From assembly GCF_022682495.2 (NCBI RefSeq), contig NC_071388.1, positions 29,620,139-29,684,138 on the forward strand: 64,000 nt of DNA, written 5' to 3'. Position 1 is the stretch's first letter, and each line of letters opens with the position of its first letter. Under the pieces are notes generated by a model. It was not told the DNA's origin. It did not search any database and saw only the letters and a list, made by a program, of their open reading frames with translations. Position numbers and translations under genes: made by a program. Shown here in pieces: positions 54,501 to 61,214 of the stretch. The stretch comes from Desmodus rotundus (taxonomy: Eukaryota; Chordata; Mammalia; Chiroptera; Phyllostomidae).

Positions 54501-57500
54501 AAGAAATGATCACTATTTAAAAAATATTAACTGGAAATAAGATTGTAGCAAGTATGTTCACTAACCATTATTTTGTAACGAGAAAATTTACCAATGCTCA
54601 GTATTCAGCATAGCTCAGGACTTCATGTGCCCAAGATTAAAGGTTTTTGCATTTGTGTCCAAGCACAAACGATGGTGGTCATTTAGTAACAAAATTGTGC
54701 TTCTTTCATTGAATAACAGACTCAGTATGAAAGGCATCAAAGAGCAGCCACCATAAAAGATAAGAGAACGTGATGTTACTTTTAGGTAATAATTCTTAAA
54801 CTAAAAGGAGGCAACTGACAGGTAGACACCACTGAGTTTCACACCTGAAGGACTGTTACAGGCATCATACTTCAAAAGAGACATATAAAACTTAAATAAT
54901 GGCTACATAGGAATAACTAAAACAGGATATGAATGAACTTAAAACCCTGCCAATAAACCACAATGTGATACAACTACAACCCTAATAAAGTGACCACCAA
55001 AAGAAAAAGAACCTGAAAATGCCAGGCACTGGCAAGAATAGAAAGCAACTAGAACACTCCTAGGCTGCAGGAAGGAACGCAAAACTATGCAGTCTTATGG
55101 AAGACAGTTTGGCTATTTCTCCGAAAGACAAACATACACTTACCATATAACTTAGCCAATCCAGTCTCAGATATTTACCCAGGAAATTAAAAACCTGTAT
55201 TCAAACAAAAACCTATATGCAGATATTTATAACAGATTTAGCCATTATACAAAAAAAAACCCCAGAAATTAGAAGGATATTTTTCTTTTTTAAAAAAAGA
55301 GATTATATTTATTTATTTTTAAAGAGAGGGTAGTAAGGGAGGGAGAAAGAATCCATTGTTTGCCTCTCACACGCTCCCACCTGGAGACCTGAAATGCAAC
55401 CTAGGCATGTGCCCTGACCAGGAATTGAACTGGCGACCTATCAGTTTGCAGTACGATGCCCACCCACTGAGCCAAGCCAGGCAGAGCACAGCAGGATATA
55501 TTTCAACATTTACATAGATGAACTTTATATCCCAGTGATGAAATAATACTCCACAATAAAAAGGAATAGATTTTGATTCACTCAAGAATATGTCTGAATC
55601 TTAAATGCATTTCGTTAAATGAAGGCCACAAAGGCTACATATTGCATGATTTCATTTACATGACAGTCAGAAAAAGGCAAATGTATAAGGATGGAAACTG
55701 ACCAATGGCTGCCATAGGCTGGGGAAGAAGAGCTGACTACAAAGGGGAAGTACGAGCAAATGTCAAGGTGATGGAATTGTGCTGTTTGGTACTCTGACAA
55801 ACCCATGATTCCAGGCATTGGTGAAAACCCATAGAACCATACATGAGTTTATGCTAGTCAAAAATTTTTAAAGTAATTACTAAATGGTAAAATCACTCTA
55901 CAGGAGGCAGGAAAGAAATGAGTACCATGGGCTGAGCAACTTTGGAAAGCAATGTTGTGCCTCGATACGGTAGGCTAACGATAGACAGCACTGTACACAA
56001 ACAATGTACTCCAGTTGGGGAATTTTTCTCACAGTGATGTTAGCAATTCTGAAACCACTTTATACACATACCAAAGGTGATAAATTAATAAATGTACCAT
56101 AGATAATGATAGCCAGAATTCTCACCCTGTAGGTGAAAGAAACTACAAATAAGCAAAGAGAGAATGTAATGAACCACAGGATTCTGGTTTAGAGCTGGAG
56201 GTATGAGTGTAAACTCACGTTAAAATATATGCATTTTTTTCTAGATGTTCTCTGAGAAGGCCTAGGGTCTGTGACACCTGAGCAGCAAGGAGCACAGCTA
56301 GAGCCCAGATACTGGTTTCTGAATACGATTCTCCAACAATAGGAGCCATGATTCTTTGGAGAAATGATTTCTGAGTTAGAGCAGATAAATACACCTTGAA
56401 TGCCAAAAAAAGGAAGAGATACTCAAAGCAAAACAACTGACAAAGAAAAACCACATTGAATGAAGACAGGCATCAACCTGAAAGAGTCTCAATGGTCAAA
56501 GCAGAAACTATTTGAGTCACAAAATAAAGAATAGTATCAGATTTTAATCAAAAAAATAAATATCCATGAGTCCACATAAGTAACCAGTCAAATGAATAAA
56601 TGGATATCCTTCCTTGAAGAATCCCAATAATAAATGTAAAAGAAATGAAGGAAATAGAAAATTACCAACAGAGCAGAGAGTAAAAGGTGCTGCAGGAAAA
56701 TCTGCTGACAAATGCTAGAATTAGTAAATGAAAATGTAAGGAAAAGCAGGATTTTGCATCATTTCAAAGGATCTCCCCTAAAATATTTGTTAATTAATAT
56801 GATGTGAATATCTGTGTCCCCCCTAAAATTCAAAGGTTGAAATCCTAACACCAAATGTGATTGTATTAGGAGGTGGGGACTTTGGGGTGATATGGTCATT
56901 AAGGCAGAGTCCGCCACGTGAGGATAACAAACAACCACCTATGAATCAGAAAGCAGACTGTCATCAGAGTCTGAATCTTTATCTTGGACTTCCTAATCTT
57001 CACAACTCTAAGAAATAGAGGTTTGTTGTTTATAAGCCACCCATTCTGCAGTATTCTGTTATAACATCTCAATGGACAAAGACAAAAATTGCTATCAGAA
57101 GCAGAGTGCTGCTGTAACAAATACTTTTTTAAAAATGAGGAACAAATTTTGGAACTGAGTAATGGATAGAAAAGGTTTGAAGTCCATGCTAGAAAAAGGC
57201 TATGTTGCTCCAAATGGACACTTAAAGACAATTCTGGTGGGGGCTCAGAACAAGAAGAAAGAGCTGTAGAAAAAGACAGACTTCTCAGAGAATACCTAAG
57301 TACTCTTGAACAGAACGTCAGTAGAAATATGGATGGTAAATGCCATTTTGATGTATCAGATGGAAACGAGAAACATGTTATTAGACAGTGGAAGAAAGGC
57401 AATCAATGTTAATAAATTGGCAACAAACCTGGATGAATTGTGTTTTCTGTCCTAGGGTTTTATGAAAGGTAGAATTTGCGAGTATTGAAATTATACATAT

Positions 57501-60500
57501 ATGAGCAGCCATCTTGCTCTGGCCCCTGACAGACTCTCCCATCCAGGTCACTGGGACACCAGGACTGCCAAGCGGGCCCTCGCTGACCATGTTGTCTCAA
57601 GTGGTACTTTCTGCTGCCGCCATTGCTGTCCCCTCTCTCAAGAACACAGCCATCCTTGGTCCAGAAGTATTGCAGGCAACAAAGATCTTTCACACCAGGC
57701 AACCAAGTCTTGCCCCTGTACCACCTCTCCCCAAATATGGAGGAAAGGTTTGTCATGGGCTGATCCCTGAGAAATTCTTCCAATTCCTTTATCCTAAAAC
57801 CAGTATAACAGGACCCTATGTGCTCGGAATTGGGCTTATGCTATATTTTCTAACCACGGAAATACATGTGGTTAGTCCAGAGGCCATCTCTGCCATATCA
57901 ACAATAGGGTTGTTTATCTACATAACTAAAAAATATGGTGCCTCAGTTGAGGAATTTACTGATAAACTCAATAAGAAAAAATTGCCCAATTGGAAGAAGT
58001 GAAACAAGCTTCCGTCAGAAACATCCAGGATGCAACTGATCTGGAGGAGTCCCACCAGGCACTGGTTCAAATGCGCCATTACCTGTTTGATGTCCAGAGG
58101 AATAACACTGTGATGGCCTTGGCGGTTACTTACTGGGAATGGCTGCAGAGAGTGCACAACGAGGTAAGGAATTACCTGGACTATCATATCTCTGTGCAGA
58201 ACGTAATGTGTTGGAAGGAACCCCAGCACCTGATAAAACAGGTGGAGAAACACGAGGTGCAGAGCATCTCTACGCAGCAGAAAAGGGGACAGTGGCCAAG
58301 TGCACTGCAGATCTAAACCTGCTCACAATGAAGGCGCAAGCGCAGCCAGTCCTGTGAATGAGTTTATCTGGACTGACGCAGCTAGAAACACTTGACTGAA
58401 TGGAAACTAGACTGCGACCAGAGCTTTCTGTACCGCTCTCTACTGCAGTACAGTCACTCCACCTAAAAATGAAAAGTGTGAGTTTCATCTTGTGGCAGAA
58501 CTTAAGCAATCTATTGGCCAAAAATGTTTCCTGTCCTTCTTACTGTTCCATGATCACTTTTGAATAAGCAGTTCGCTTTTAACAAAATTTGGTACTTGAC
58601 TAAAGACTACCAAGTTATAATTTAAACTTGTAATTAGTTTCACCATCTTATAATAAAGTGGCAGTTGGAAAAAAAAAAAAAAGAAGTTGCATATATGGCT
58701 GAGGCAATTTCTAAGCAGTGCTAAAGAAGAGTCCTGGTTTCTCATGTCTGTTCATAGTAAAATGCAAGAAGAGAGAAATTACTTAAAGACAGAATTATTC
58801 ATCAAAAAGAAAAGAAAAACTTAAAATTTTAGAACATTCTCAGGCTACCTATATTGAAAAGAATGAAAGAGCCTATTCAGGAGAGAACAGGAAGTACAGG
58901 GCCAAAGGATCATCTGACAGGGAGATTAGCCAGCCATCTAAAGAGAAGACAGGACCTATTGTTCAATATAATAGAAGAATGACCCTGAAGGCAATTCAGA
59001 AACCATCAAGACTATCCCTCCCATCAGAGAACAAGAAAGCTCCAGGTTGCTACAGAAAGCAATGCCCAGGGAAACTGTAGGGACAAGGCTATCCCCATGA
59101 CCCTAGAAAAGAAGAGACACCAGATTCCAGCACTGGACAGTCATAGGCATATGACACAGCACAGAGCCACCACAGGAATGAGGTCACCCAAAGCCGGAGG
59201 CCAGAGCCACACAGAGACTTGGGAGCTCAATCTCTGTCCAGCAAAGCTGCAGGGGCAGAACTTCTCACAGTGTTTCCAGAAGGCTGGACCCCTGCTCTAG
59301 TATGTCTAGAAAGTGGGACCTCCAACCCAATGGGTCTGTGGGGCAGAGTAACAATCAAAGGGATAATTCTCAAGACTTGAGATATAATAGAATTTGTCCT
59401 CTTGGGTTGCAGAGTGGCTCAGGACCTGTTTCTTCTTTCCTGTTTCTCCCTTTTAGAATGGGAATATCTATCCTTCGTCTGCCTCACCACTGTATTTTAG
59501 AAGCACATATGTTTGATTTCACAGGTTGACAGAAAACGATTTGCCTCTGAATGAATCGTGTATTCAGTCTTACCCATATCTGATTTAGATGGTATGTACA
59601 TAAGAATGTGGACTTTAGACTTTTGGTTCTGGAATGAGTTAAGAATTTTAGGCCTATTGAAATGGGATGGACATATTTTGCATGAAAATAGGCCATGACT
59701 TTTGGGGGACCAGGAGCAGAAAACTCTGTTCGGAAGGTCTGTGCTCCTCCAAAATTGGTGTGTTGAAATCCTAACCTCCAAGGTCACAGTAGCAGGAGGT
59801 GAGGCCTTTGGGAGGAGATTAGGTCCTGAGCATAGAGCCTTCTTGAATGGGATTAGTGCCCTTGTAAAAGAGACCTGAGAAAGACCCTAGTCCCATCTGC
59901 TGGTGAGCACACAATGGGAAGATGGGCCTCTATGAACCAGGAGGTCTCCAGACACTGAATCTGCCGGCACCTTTATCTTGGACTTCCCAGCCTTAAGATC
60001 TGTGAAAAATAAATGTTGTTTATTCATATTTAATGTTAAATTTTAAATAATTTGTAAAATGGTGAATCTAATGAAAATAGTCTTCAAATAAAATATATTT
60101 GAATACTATTAATAAAATTATGAAATTAAAGGTCTAATGAAACTTAAAAGAGGATTCTGAAAAATATAGCCTCAAAAGTTTATGCTAATGTAAAATGTCC
60201 AAGAGCACTACCTTCTCAGAGCAGTCTTTCATTTATCATATGATTTTGCTATTATTCATTAATTTTATCCTGTTGTGTGCCTTTTCCCCACATTTACATT
60301 TACATTTCTCAAGGAAAACCCTAAACTAATGATGTATCATATACATAAATAGAATTAAAATTCTTATTAGAACGGTAGAAGCTTCATGGGAATTTAATAT
60401 TGCATTAAAAGTATTCATGCAGATGTGAAGCTACCAGAAAGCATGTCACACAAGCAGAAAACATAAATAGCTTTTATATTTCTTATTAATAGTGCAAAAA

Positions 60501-60633
60501 TTCAGAGAATACCTTCTGTGTTTTTTAAGCCATAATTTTTCCATGTAGGATATACTGTCTTCTTTAAATTCAATGTTAAGTGGTTCTCTCCAAATTTTCA
60601 AATTGGTTTGTACTTCACATTCTTCCAATGAGT
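17942..60633 (-). CDS. ZBBX: ZBBX, C-terminal part of the gene (12 exons)
   Basis: Twelve GT-AG exons on the minus strand join in this order: 60633-60513, 52260-52151, 51781-51681, 50528-50449, 48665-48529, 48420-48328, 44092-43782, 40384-40231, 39439-39323, 31553-31512, 20610-20472, 18026-17942. They total 1,490 nt, and after two bases that complete an upstream codon they give 495 codons and a stop with no internal stop. I recognise the product as ZBBX from stretches such as [20 protein letters not shown] and YQGLERFF. Human ZBBX is about 800 residues (from memory), so the missing N-terminal ~300 residues with the B-box zinc finger would be encoded beyond 64,000. What is visible is acidic, serine-rich and probably disordered, with no catalytic motif. 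The gene is reported as ciliated-cell enriched in other mammals, but its molecular role is not established. The two weakest exons are 39439-39323 and 31553-31512. Confidence 0.8.
18027..20471 (-). other. ZBBX: ZBBX last intron
   Basis: Minus-strand intron between the penultimate and terminal exons. Its distal part (18,030-18,400) keeps partly open frames, including a second in-frame acceptor at 18,119. A young plus-strand L1 occupies 19,354-20,031. The rest is AT-rich. Confidence 0.6.
19354..20043 (+). mobile_element. Young L1, 5'-truncated, with target duplication
   Basis: Encodes the end of L1 ORF2 (actgccctttgacccagcaa, 'aataagccaggcggtgaggg'), then a short G-rich 3' UTR and an A-rich tail. 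A perfect 12-base target duplication, AAAATGTGCCAT, lies at 19,354-19,365 and 20,032-20,043. The reading frame is interrupted. Intact duplications and low divergence from the 24.1 kb copy suggest recent insertion. Confidence 0.9.
20472..20610 (-). CDS. ZBBX: ZBBX penultimate exon
   Basis: The acceptor is aaaacatttcag and the donor is gtaggtta. The exon is 139 nt, phase 1 in and phase 2 out. It encodes [35 protein letters not shown] and ends GPCGIEEP. It has 45 full codons, no stop, and CpG-bearing coding content unlike its flanks. It lies between two young L1 copies in opposite orientation. Confidence 0.78.
20850..21222 (-). mobile_element. L1M-type 3' UTR, antisense
   Basis: Landmarks on the plus strand: tttaaggtgtacggtgtgct, 'gtgagaacatttaagatcta', 'cattaggtcctcagaagttc', 'cttataactggaactttata' and 'tttagattccacatgtg'. 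These are the classic old L1 3' UTR in reverse order. Confidence 0.7.
21253..21370 (-). repeat. MIR fragment, antisense
   Basis: Contains 'tgccttgagccaggcaatat' and 'aatactcataacaatccaat', matching antisense MIR. It is cut off by an L1 3' tail at 21,372. Confidence 0.55.
21372..21485 (-). mobile_element. L1 3' end, antisense, short
   Basis: A T-rich start, 'ttttattggtttttctatta', then a C-rich tract with 'cacccatcccaacccccact'. Organised like the other bat L1 tails in the window. Confidence 0.45.
22290..22585 (-). repeat. Probable MIR/L2 fragment
   Basis: Contains 'attattcagcccactgattt', 'catagtcaaagagctgaaac' and 'tagacctgagttctttt', the order expected of a diverged MIR or L2 remnant. Confidence 0.35.
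24143..25018 (-). mobile_element. Young L1, 5'-truncated, antisense
   Basis: A T-rich tail is followed by the C-rich 3' UTR and antisense ORF2 C-terminal sequence ('cctcaccgcctggcttattt', 'ggtataatcccagcagtgga', 'atgttggccattctgaccag'). It is about 880 bases, longer than the 19.35 kb copy, and closely similar where they overlap. No clean target duplication found. Its broken frames explain several open frames here. Confidence 0.88.
25570..25720 (-). mobile_element. Young L1 3' end, antisense, about 150 bases
   Basis: Begins attttattgttgttcaatta and ends cctttatagtagttcctgaa, the same 3' UTR as the 19.35 and 24.1 kb copies. Breaks off at an AT repeat. Confidence 0.8.
25721..25812. repeat. AT-rich satellite-like repeat
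   Basis: Alternating TA runs with repeated atatttgaa and gaattcaa units, many self-complementary. Starts exactly where the L1 tail stops. Confidence 0.75.
25815..25945 (-). repeat. MIR fragment, antisense
   Basis: Contains 'tatttgaattcaaccactgg', 'aaactgacgcagagtgagat' and 'ttgcccagtgtcaccaag', the antisense MIR order. Confidence 0.45.
27330..29310 (+). mobile_element. Old LINE-derived region (L1M-like)
   Basis: A-rich, heavily decayed sequence. The part at 28,070-28,390 (tttgatcattgtactatggt, 'ttctgtaagttttaaattat') matches a familiar old L1M-type 3' end. The flanking A-rich parts are LINE-like in style but cannot be assigned piece by piece. Confidence 0.4.
29409..30060 (+). mobile_element. 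Solo LTR-like element, unassigned ERV
   Basis: About 650 bases, more GC-rich than the flanks, starting tgtttcaccagg. Near its end it has caccctaataaaccatcttg followed by 'cccgtgctgggtcc', the form of a retroviral LTR poly(A) signal and R-U5 region, and it stops at ccactaaca. No gag, pol or env sequence adjoins it and no target duplication is clear. Function as an LTR is inferred from layout only. Confidence 0.5.
30512..30547. repeat. (TA)n(CA)n microsatellite
   Basis: About 13 TA units followed by about six CA units. Confidence 0.9.
30890..31130 (+). mobile_element. MER5-type DNA transposon remnant
   Basis: Contains ccagacccaccccagacata, 'gaatctgcattttaacaaga' and 'gtttaggaaatgctgct', the pattern of MER5 non-autonomous hAT elements. 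Confidence 0.6.
31512..31553 (-). CDS. ZBBX: ZBBX microexon (probable)
   Basis: The acceptor is gcctttcttag and the donor is gtaatgtt. The exon is 42 nt, phase 1 in and phase 1 out. It encodes [14 protein letters not shown]. The motif DSLEKE resembles a short segment near the C-terminus of the human protein as I remember it. Because it is symmetric it can be skipped in frame. Its small size makes it easy to miss and also easy to imagine, so confidence is moderate. Confidence 0.55.
34160..34760 (+). repeat. Ancient mammalian repeat, family unassigned
   Basis: Contains 'tgcctggcactgtgtcgg', 'gggtgaacagcacaggctac', 'tttcacttactgataggttctat' style text, 'ctgagaaaacctcc' and 'aggaagccagtggggctgca'. 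Same general family as 7,960-9,230. Confidence 0.35.
35745..35880 (+). mobile_element. MER5-like remnant
   Basis: Contains 'gcaaattcctggagcttatc', 'gagtcagaatctctaggagt' and 'gtgagaacctctgtactgg', a degraded MER5 pattern. Confidence 0.45.
35915..37950 (-). mobile_element. HAL1 (half-L1) retroelement, nearly complete
   Basis: Read on the minus strand, it has a GC-rich 5' region (about 37,950-37,200), an ORF1-type coding region (37,150-36,280) and a short 3' UTR ending at 35,915 in an A-rich tail. N-terminal residues [20 protein letters not shown] and the C-terminal RNA-binding-domain string [16 protein letters not shown] are readable but in different frames, so ORF1 is broken. Only about 365 bases separate the ORF1 stop from the 3' end, leaving no room for ORF2; this is the diagnostic of HAL1. 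Exact 5' limit is approximate. Confidence 0.75.
39323..39439 (-). CDS. ZBBX: ZBBX exon, GC-rich (probable)
   Basis: The acceptor is tttttctgtccgag and the donor is gtaaggcg. The exon is 117 nt, phase 1 in and phase 1 out, with 38 full codons and no stop. It encodes [20 protein letters not shown] followed by a Ser/Pro-rich end. It is a sharp GC- and CpG-rich island in AT-rich flanks. A tandem GAG-GAG acceptor would allow a start at 39,436. I am less sure here because the protein sequence is not clearly recognisable; phase agreement, clean splice signals and position are the support. Confidence 0.6.
39440..40230 (-). other. ZBBX: ZBBX intron, 0.8 kb
   Basis: AT-rich; no recognised repeat. A GC-richer stretch at 40,010-40,100 is unassigned. 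Confidence 0.5.
40231..40384 (-). CDS. ZBBX: ZBBX exon
   Basis: The acceptor is attttgtttcctag and the donor is gtaaattc. The exon is 154 nt, phase 0 in and phase 1 out. It encodes [40 protein letters not shown] and ends SSIRMTIA. This is among the more conserved parts of the family as I recall it and supports the ZBBX call. The final G starts a codon completed by the next exon. Confidence 0.85.
40385..43781 (-). other. ZBBX: ZBBX intron, 3.4 kb
   Basis: 40,440-40,520 carries 'tttattgagcacctactaca', a piece of the unassigned old repeat. 42,120-42,340 looks like an antisense L1-type fragment. 42,360-43,100 is GC-richer with a CAG/CTG-bearing, possibly LTR-derived block that I could not name. 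The rest shows nothing. Confidence 0.5.
43782..44092 (-). CDS. ZBBX: ZBBX exon, longest in the window
   Basis: The acceptor is gtttttgacag and the donor is gtaaattt. The exon is 311 nt, phase 1 in and phase 0 out, and gives 103 full codons. It encodes [20 protein letters not shown], then an acidic, Ser-rich segment containing [17 protein letters not shown] and [11 protein letters not shown]. The acceptor is a tandem CAG-CAG, so the exon could also begin at 44,089 and lose one residue. The sequence has the look of a fast-evolving disordered region. Confidence 0.85.
44690..44860 (+). mobile_element. MER5-type remnant
   Basis: Contains gggcctgaccccagaccaac, 'tatctgggtgattataatgt' and 'gttgtgaaacattggtct', a good MER5 pattern. 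Confidence 0.6.
45560..48240 (+). mobile_element. Old L1 (L1M), 5'-truncated, interrupted by a Ves SINE
   Basis: Plus-strand decayed ORF2 from the reverse-transcriptase downstream region to the C-terminus ('aggaaacttcaatatcatca', 'ctgctggtgggaatgcaaaa' style near 47,450, 'gatatttataacagctttat'), followed by a 3' UTR. Many stops. A Ves SINE at 47,086-47,275 splits it, so the SINE is younger. Confidence 0.75.
47086..47275 (+). mobile_element. Ves SINE (tRNA-derived, bat)
   Basis: Head ggccctggctggtcaggctc with A-box-like text, a B-box-like ggttcaattcc, then 'catgcctgggttgtgggcc', a CT-rich end and an A-rich tail. Target duplication: GAAGATATATT (47,075-47,085) and GAAAATATATT (47,276-47,286), 10 of 11 matching. 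Confidence 0.9.
48328..48420 (-). CDS. ZBBX: ZBBX exon, likely cassette
   Basis: The acceptor is tatttatttag and the donor is gtatgttt. The exon is 93 nt, phase 1 in and phase 1 out, so skipping it keeps the frame. It encodes [19 protein letters not shown] and then [11 protein letters not shown]. In the human protein as I remember it, the flanking segments can be joined without this piece, so it may be an alternative exon. It sits 108 bases after the previous exon. Confidence 0.72.
48529..48665 (-). CDS. ZBBX: ZBBX exon
   Basis: The acceptor is aacatgaaag, with a weak pyrimidine tract. The donor is gtaacctt. The exon is 137 nt, phase 2 in and phase 1 out. It encodes [16 protein letters not shown], then [18 protein letters not shown] and an end EDNSK. 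The acceptor choice is set by phase: AG from the previous exon plus T gives Ser before Cys-Arg-Phe. The intron to the next exon is only 108 bases (48,421-48,528). Confidence 0.8.
48666..50448 (-). other. ZBBX: ZBBX intron, 1.8 kb
   Basis: Contains an antisense L1 3' UTR at 49,012-49,160. An open plus-strand frame at 49,624-49,848 has no recognised protein and no splice context. Otherwise AT-rich. Confidence 0.5.
49012..49160 (-). mobile_element. L1 3' UTR fragment, antisense
   Basis: Contains attggggtaacattggttaa, 'gggtatacaattccataata' and 'aagtcaagtctccttccatc', the common laurasiatherian L1 3' UTR in reverse. Confidence 0.6.
50449..50528 (-). CDS. ZBBX: ZBBX exon
   Basis: The acceptor is attcaattag and the donor is gtaaggcc. 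The exon is 80 nt, phase 0 in and phase 2 out. It encodes [19 protein letters not shown] and then AVADSQQ. It continues directly from VELDD of the preceding exon. The intron upstream contains the 30-base palindromic CA/TG tract at 50,879. Confidence 0.82.
50879..50908. repeat. Perfect 30-base palindrome (CA)n-ATATAT-(TG)n
   Basis: GC, five AC units, ATATAT, five GT units and GC read identically on both strands. It lies in the ZBBX intron between exons at 51,681 and 50,528. Confidence 0.9.
51681..51781 (-). CDS. ZBBX: ZBBX exon
   Basis: The acceptor is cttatttcctag and the donor is gtaagtgc, close to consensus. The exon is 101 nt, phase 1 in and phase 0 out. It encodes a segment with [14 protein letters not shown] and ends VKIVELDD. 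It lies only 369 bases downstream of the previous exon, with a short, repeat-poor intron between. Confidence 0.82.
52151..52260 (-). CDS. ZBBX: ZBBX exon
   Basis: The acceptor is ttgttttgtag and the donor is gttagttc, a less common GTTAGT form. The exon is 110 nt, phase 2 in and phase 1 out. It encodes 36 full codons beginning [14 protein letters not shown] and ending in an acidic run, ESDEDSD. The preceding Arg codon is split across the intron (AG|A), which preserves the expected Arg-Thr-Pro join with the exon at 60.6 kb. Confidence 0.8.
52980..53215 (-). repeat. MIR SINE, antisense
   Basis: Order of 'catcaggctctgttctaact', 'attttacagatgaagacata', 'caggtaataaatgcagaag' and 'tttgaacccaaagcatctgc' is typical antisense MIR. 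Confidence 0.65.
53590..53765 (-). repeat. MIR fragment, antisense
   Basis: Contains 'caagatgagaaaatgtaggc', 'aagtgatttgctcatgagca' and 'ttgaacccctggcacccat'. Confidence 0.5.
54890..55870 (+). mobile_element. Old L1 3' end, interrupted by a Ves SINE
   Basis: Decayed ORF2 C-terminus ('tatggaagacagtttggcta', 'gatatttataacagatttag', 'gaaataatactccacaataa') and 3' UTR on the plus strand. Split by the antisense SINE at 55,285-55,492. Confidence 0.7.
55285..55492 (-). mobile_element. Ves SINE, antisense
   Basis: Reverse of the Ves pattern: T-rich start, 'tgtgccctgaccaggaattg' carrying the B-box complement, and 'actgagccaagccaggcagagc'. Target duplication AGGATATTTTT (55,274-55,284) and AGGATATATTT (55,493-55,503). 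Confidence 0.88.
56803..57083 (+). mobile_element. 5' LTR of a MaLR provirus (MLT1-like)
   Basis: Starts tgtgaatatctgtgtccccc, then 'ttgaaatcctaacaccaaat', 'taggaggtggggactttggg', 'tatcttggacttcctaatct' and 'gtttataagccacccattct', the MLT1 order with an internal deletion. Internal sequence follows directly. Confidence 0.7.
57084..59726 (+). mobile_element. MaLR internal region, interrupted by a retrocopy
   Basis: Begins with gctatcagaagcagagtgct and 'gctgtaacaaatac', the known MaLR start after the 5' LTR, and ends with 'gggatggacatattttgcat' and 'ggaccaggagcag' just before the 3' LTR. Non-coding and decayed. The ATP5PB retrocopy divides it at about 57,500-58,682. Confidence 0.65.
57504..58682 (+). 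pseudogene. ATP5PB: ATP5PB processed pseudogene (ATP synthase subunit b, mitochondrial)
   Basis: Intronless copy of the mRNA for the membrane-anchored b subunit of the ATP synthase peripheral stalk. ATG at 57,589 opens [19 protein letters not shown], the mitochondrial presequence. [37 protein letters not shown] and, further on, [11 protein letters not shown] and LDYHISVQN follow, ending KAQAQPVL with TGA at about 58,357. Frameshifts near 57,980 and 58,280 break the frame, so three frames are needed to cover it. About 85 bases of 5' UTR, a 3' UTR with AATAAA at 58,652, and 14 A residues (58,669-58,682) mark it as a retrocopy. Near-complete, but not able to encode the normal 256-residue protein. 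Confidence 0.93.
59727..60023 (+). mobile_element. 3' LTR of the MaLR provirus
   Basis: Same order and orientation as the 5' LTR: 'ttgaaatcctaacctccaag', 'gatgggcctctatgaaccag', 'tatcttggacttcccagcct' and 'gaaaaataaatgttgtttat'. The last part after gtttatt is missing or decayed. Confidence 0.72.
60513..60633 (-). CDS. ZBBX: ZBBX exon, first one in the window
   Basis: The acceptor is attgttacag and the donor is gtattctc. The exon is 121 nt, enters in phase 1 (first two bases finish an Asp codon) and leaves in phase 2. It encodes [20 protein letters not shown] and runs on to a basic end, LWLKKHRR. This is the segment that most clearly identifies the gene. The next exon is 8.2 kb downstream, across the largest intron in the window. 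No upstream exon was found between 60,634 and 64,000. Confidence 0.85.
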
Positions 60634-61214
60634 CTGTAACAATAAACATCACATATGTACTTAATGTAACCTGGTCTATAAATCATTATAGCTTCTCTCA
60701 AGATACAGAACTTACCAAACGTTCTCTGGTATTTATTTACAATCAACGGTGCTAGGTTTAAATAATGCAAAAGCGTTCAATATTGATGACTTATTAAATG
60801 ACTGTATAGACAGTTTTCTTAATAATCCCTTGAAATAAAAGAACCTGATGATTCACAAGGTTTTGAAAAGCAACTAATTCTTTTAGATGCTAAAAATAAA
60901 GGCAAATAGATTCATTATATATTCTATAAACACACAGAAACCTGAAGGTATGTATTATAGCCACTGACAATATTTACACTTTATGGGAAACAGAAAATAA
61001 ATAACTCAGAATGGCACCTGGAGGAAACAACGGTCTTCATGAATTTATGGCTACATGGCAATTTACTTCCAGATGCTTAAGATGTTTCTGAAGTACTACC
61101 AAATTAAAACTGCTGTTCAGAGGTGTTTAAAACCGATGGAGATTTCTGGGAAAGAAATAACTACAGAACTTGGAAATTCAAAGTACATTACTAAGCTAAA
61201 TGACTAAGAAACAT

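Larger units (their letters stand above)
52261..60512 (-). other. ZBBX: ZBBX intron, 8.3 kb
   Basis: Largest intron in the window. It holds two MIRs, an old L1 split by an antisense Ves SINE, and a MaLR provirus with a nested ATP5PB retrocopy. 52,270-52,970, 53,770-54,880, 55,880-56,800 and 60,030-60,510 show nothing recognisable. Confidence 0.6.

Noticed and set aside
57460..58253. Minus-strand frames of 107-111 codons across the ATP5PB copy.
   Set aside because: Shadows of the retrocopied coding sequence in the opposite strand.
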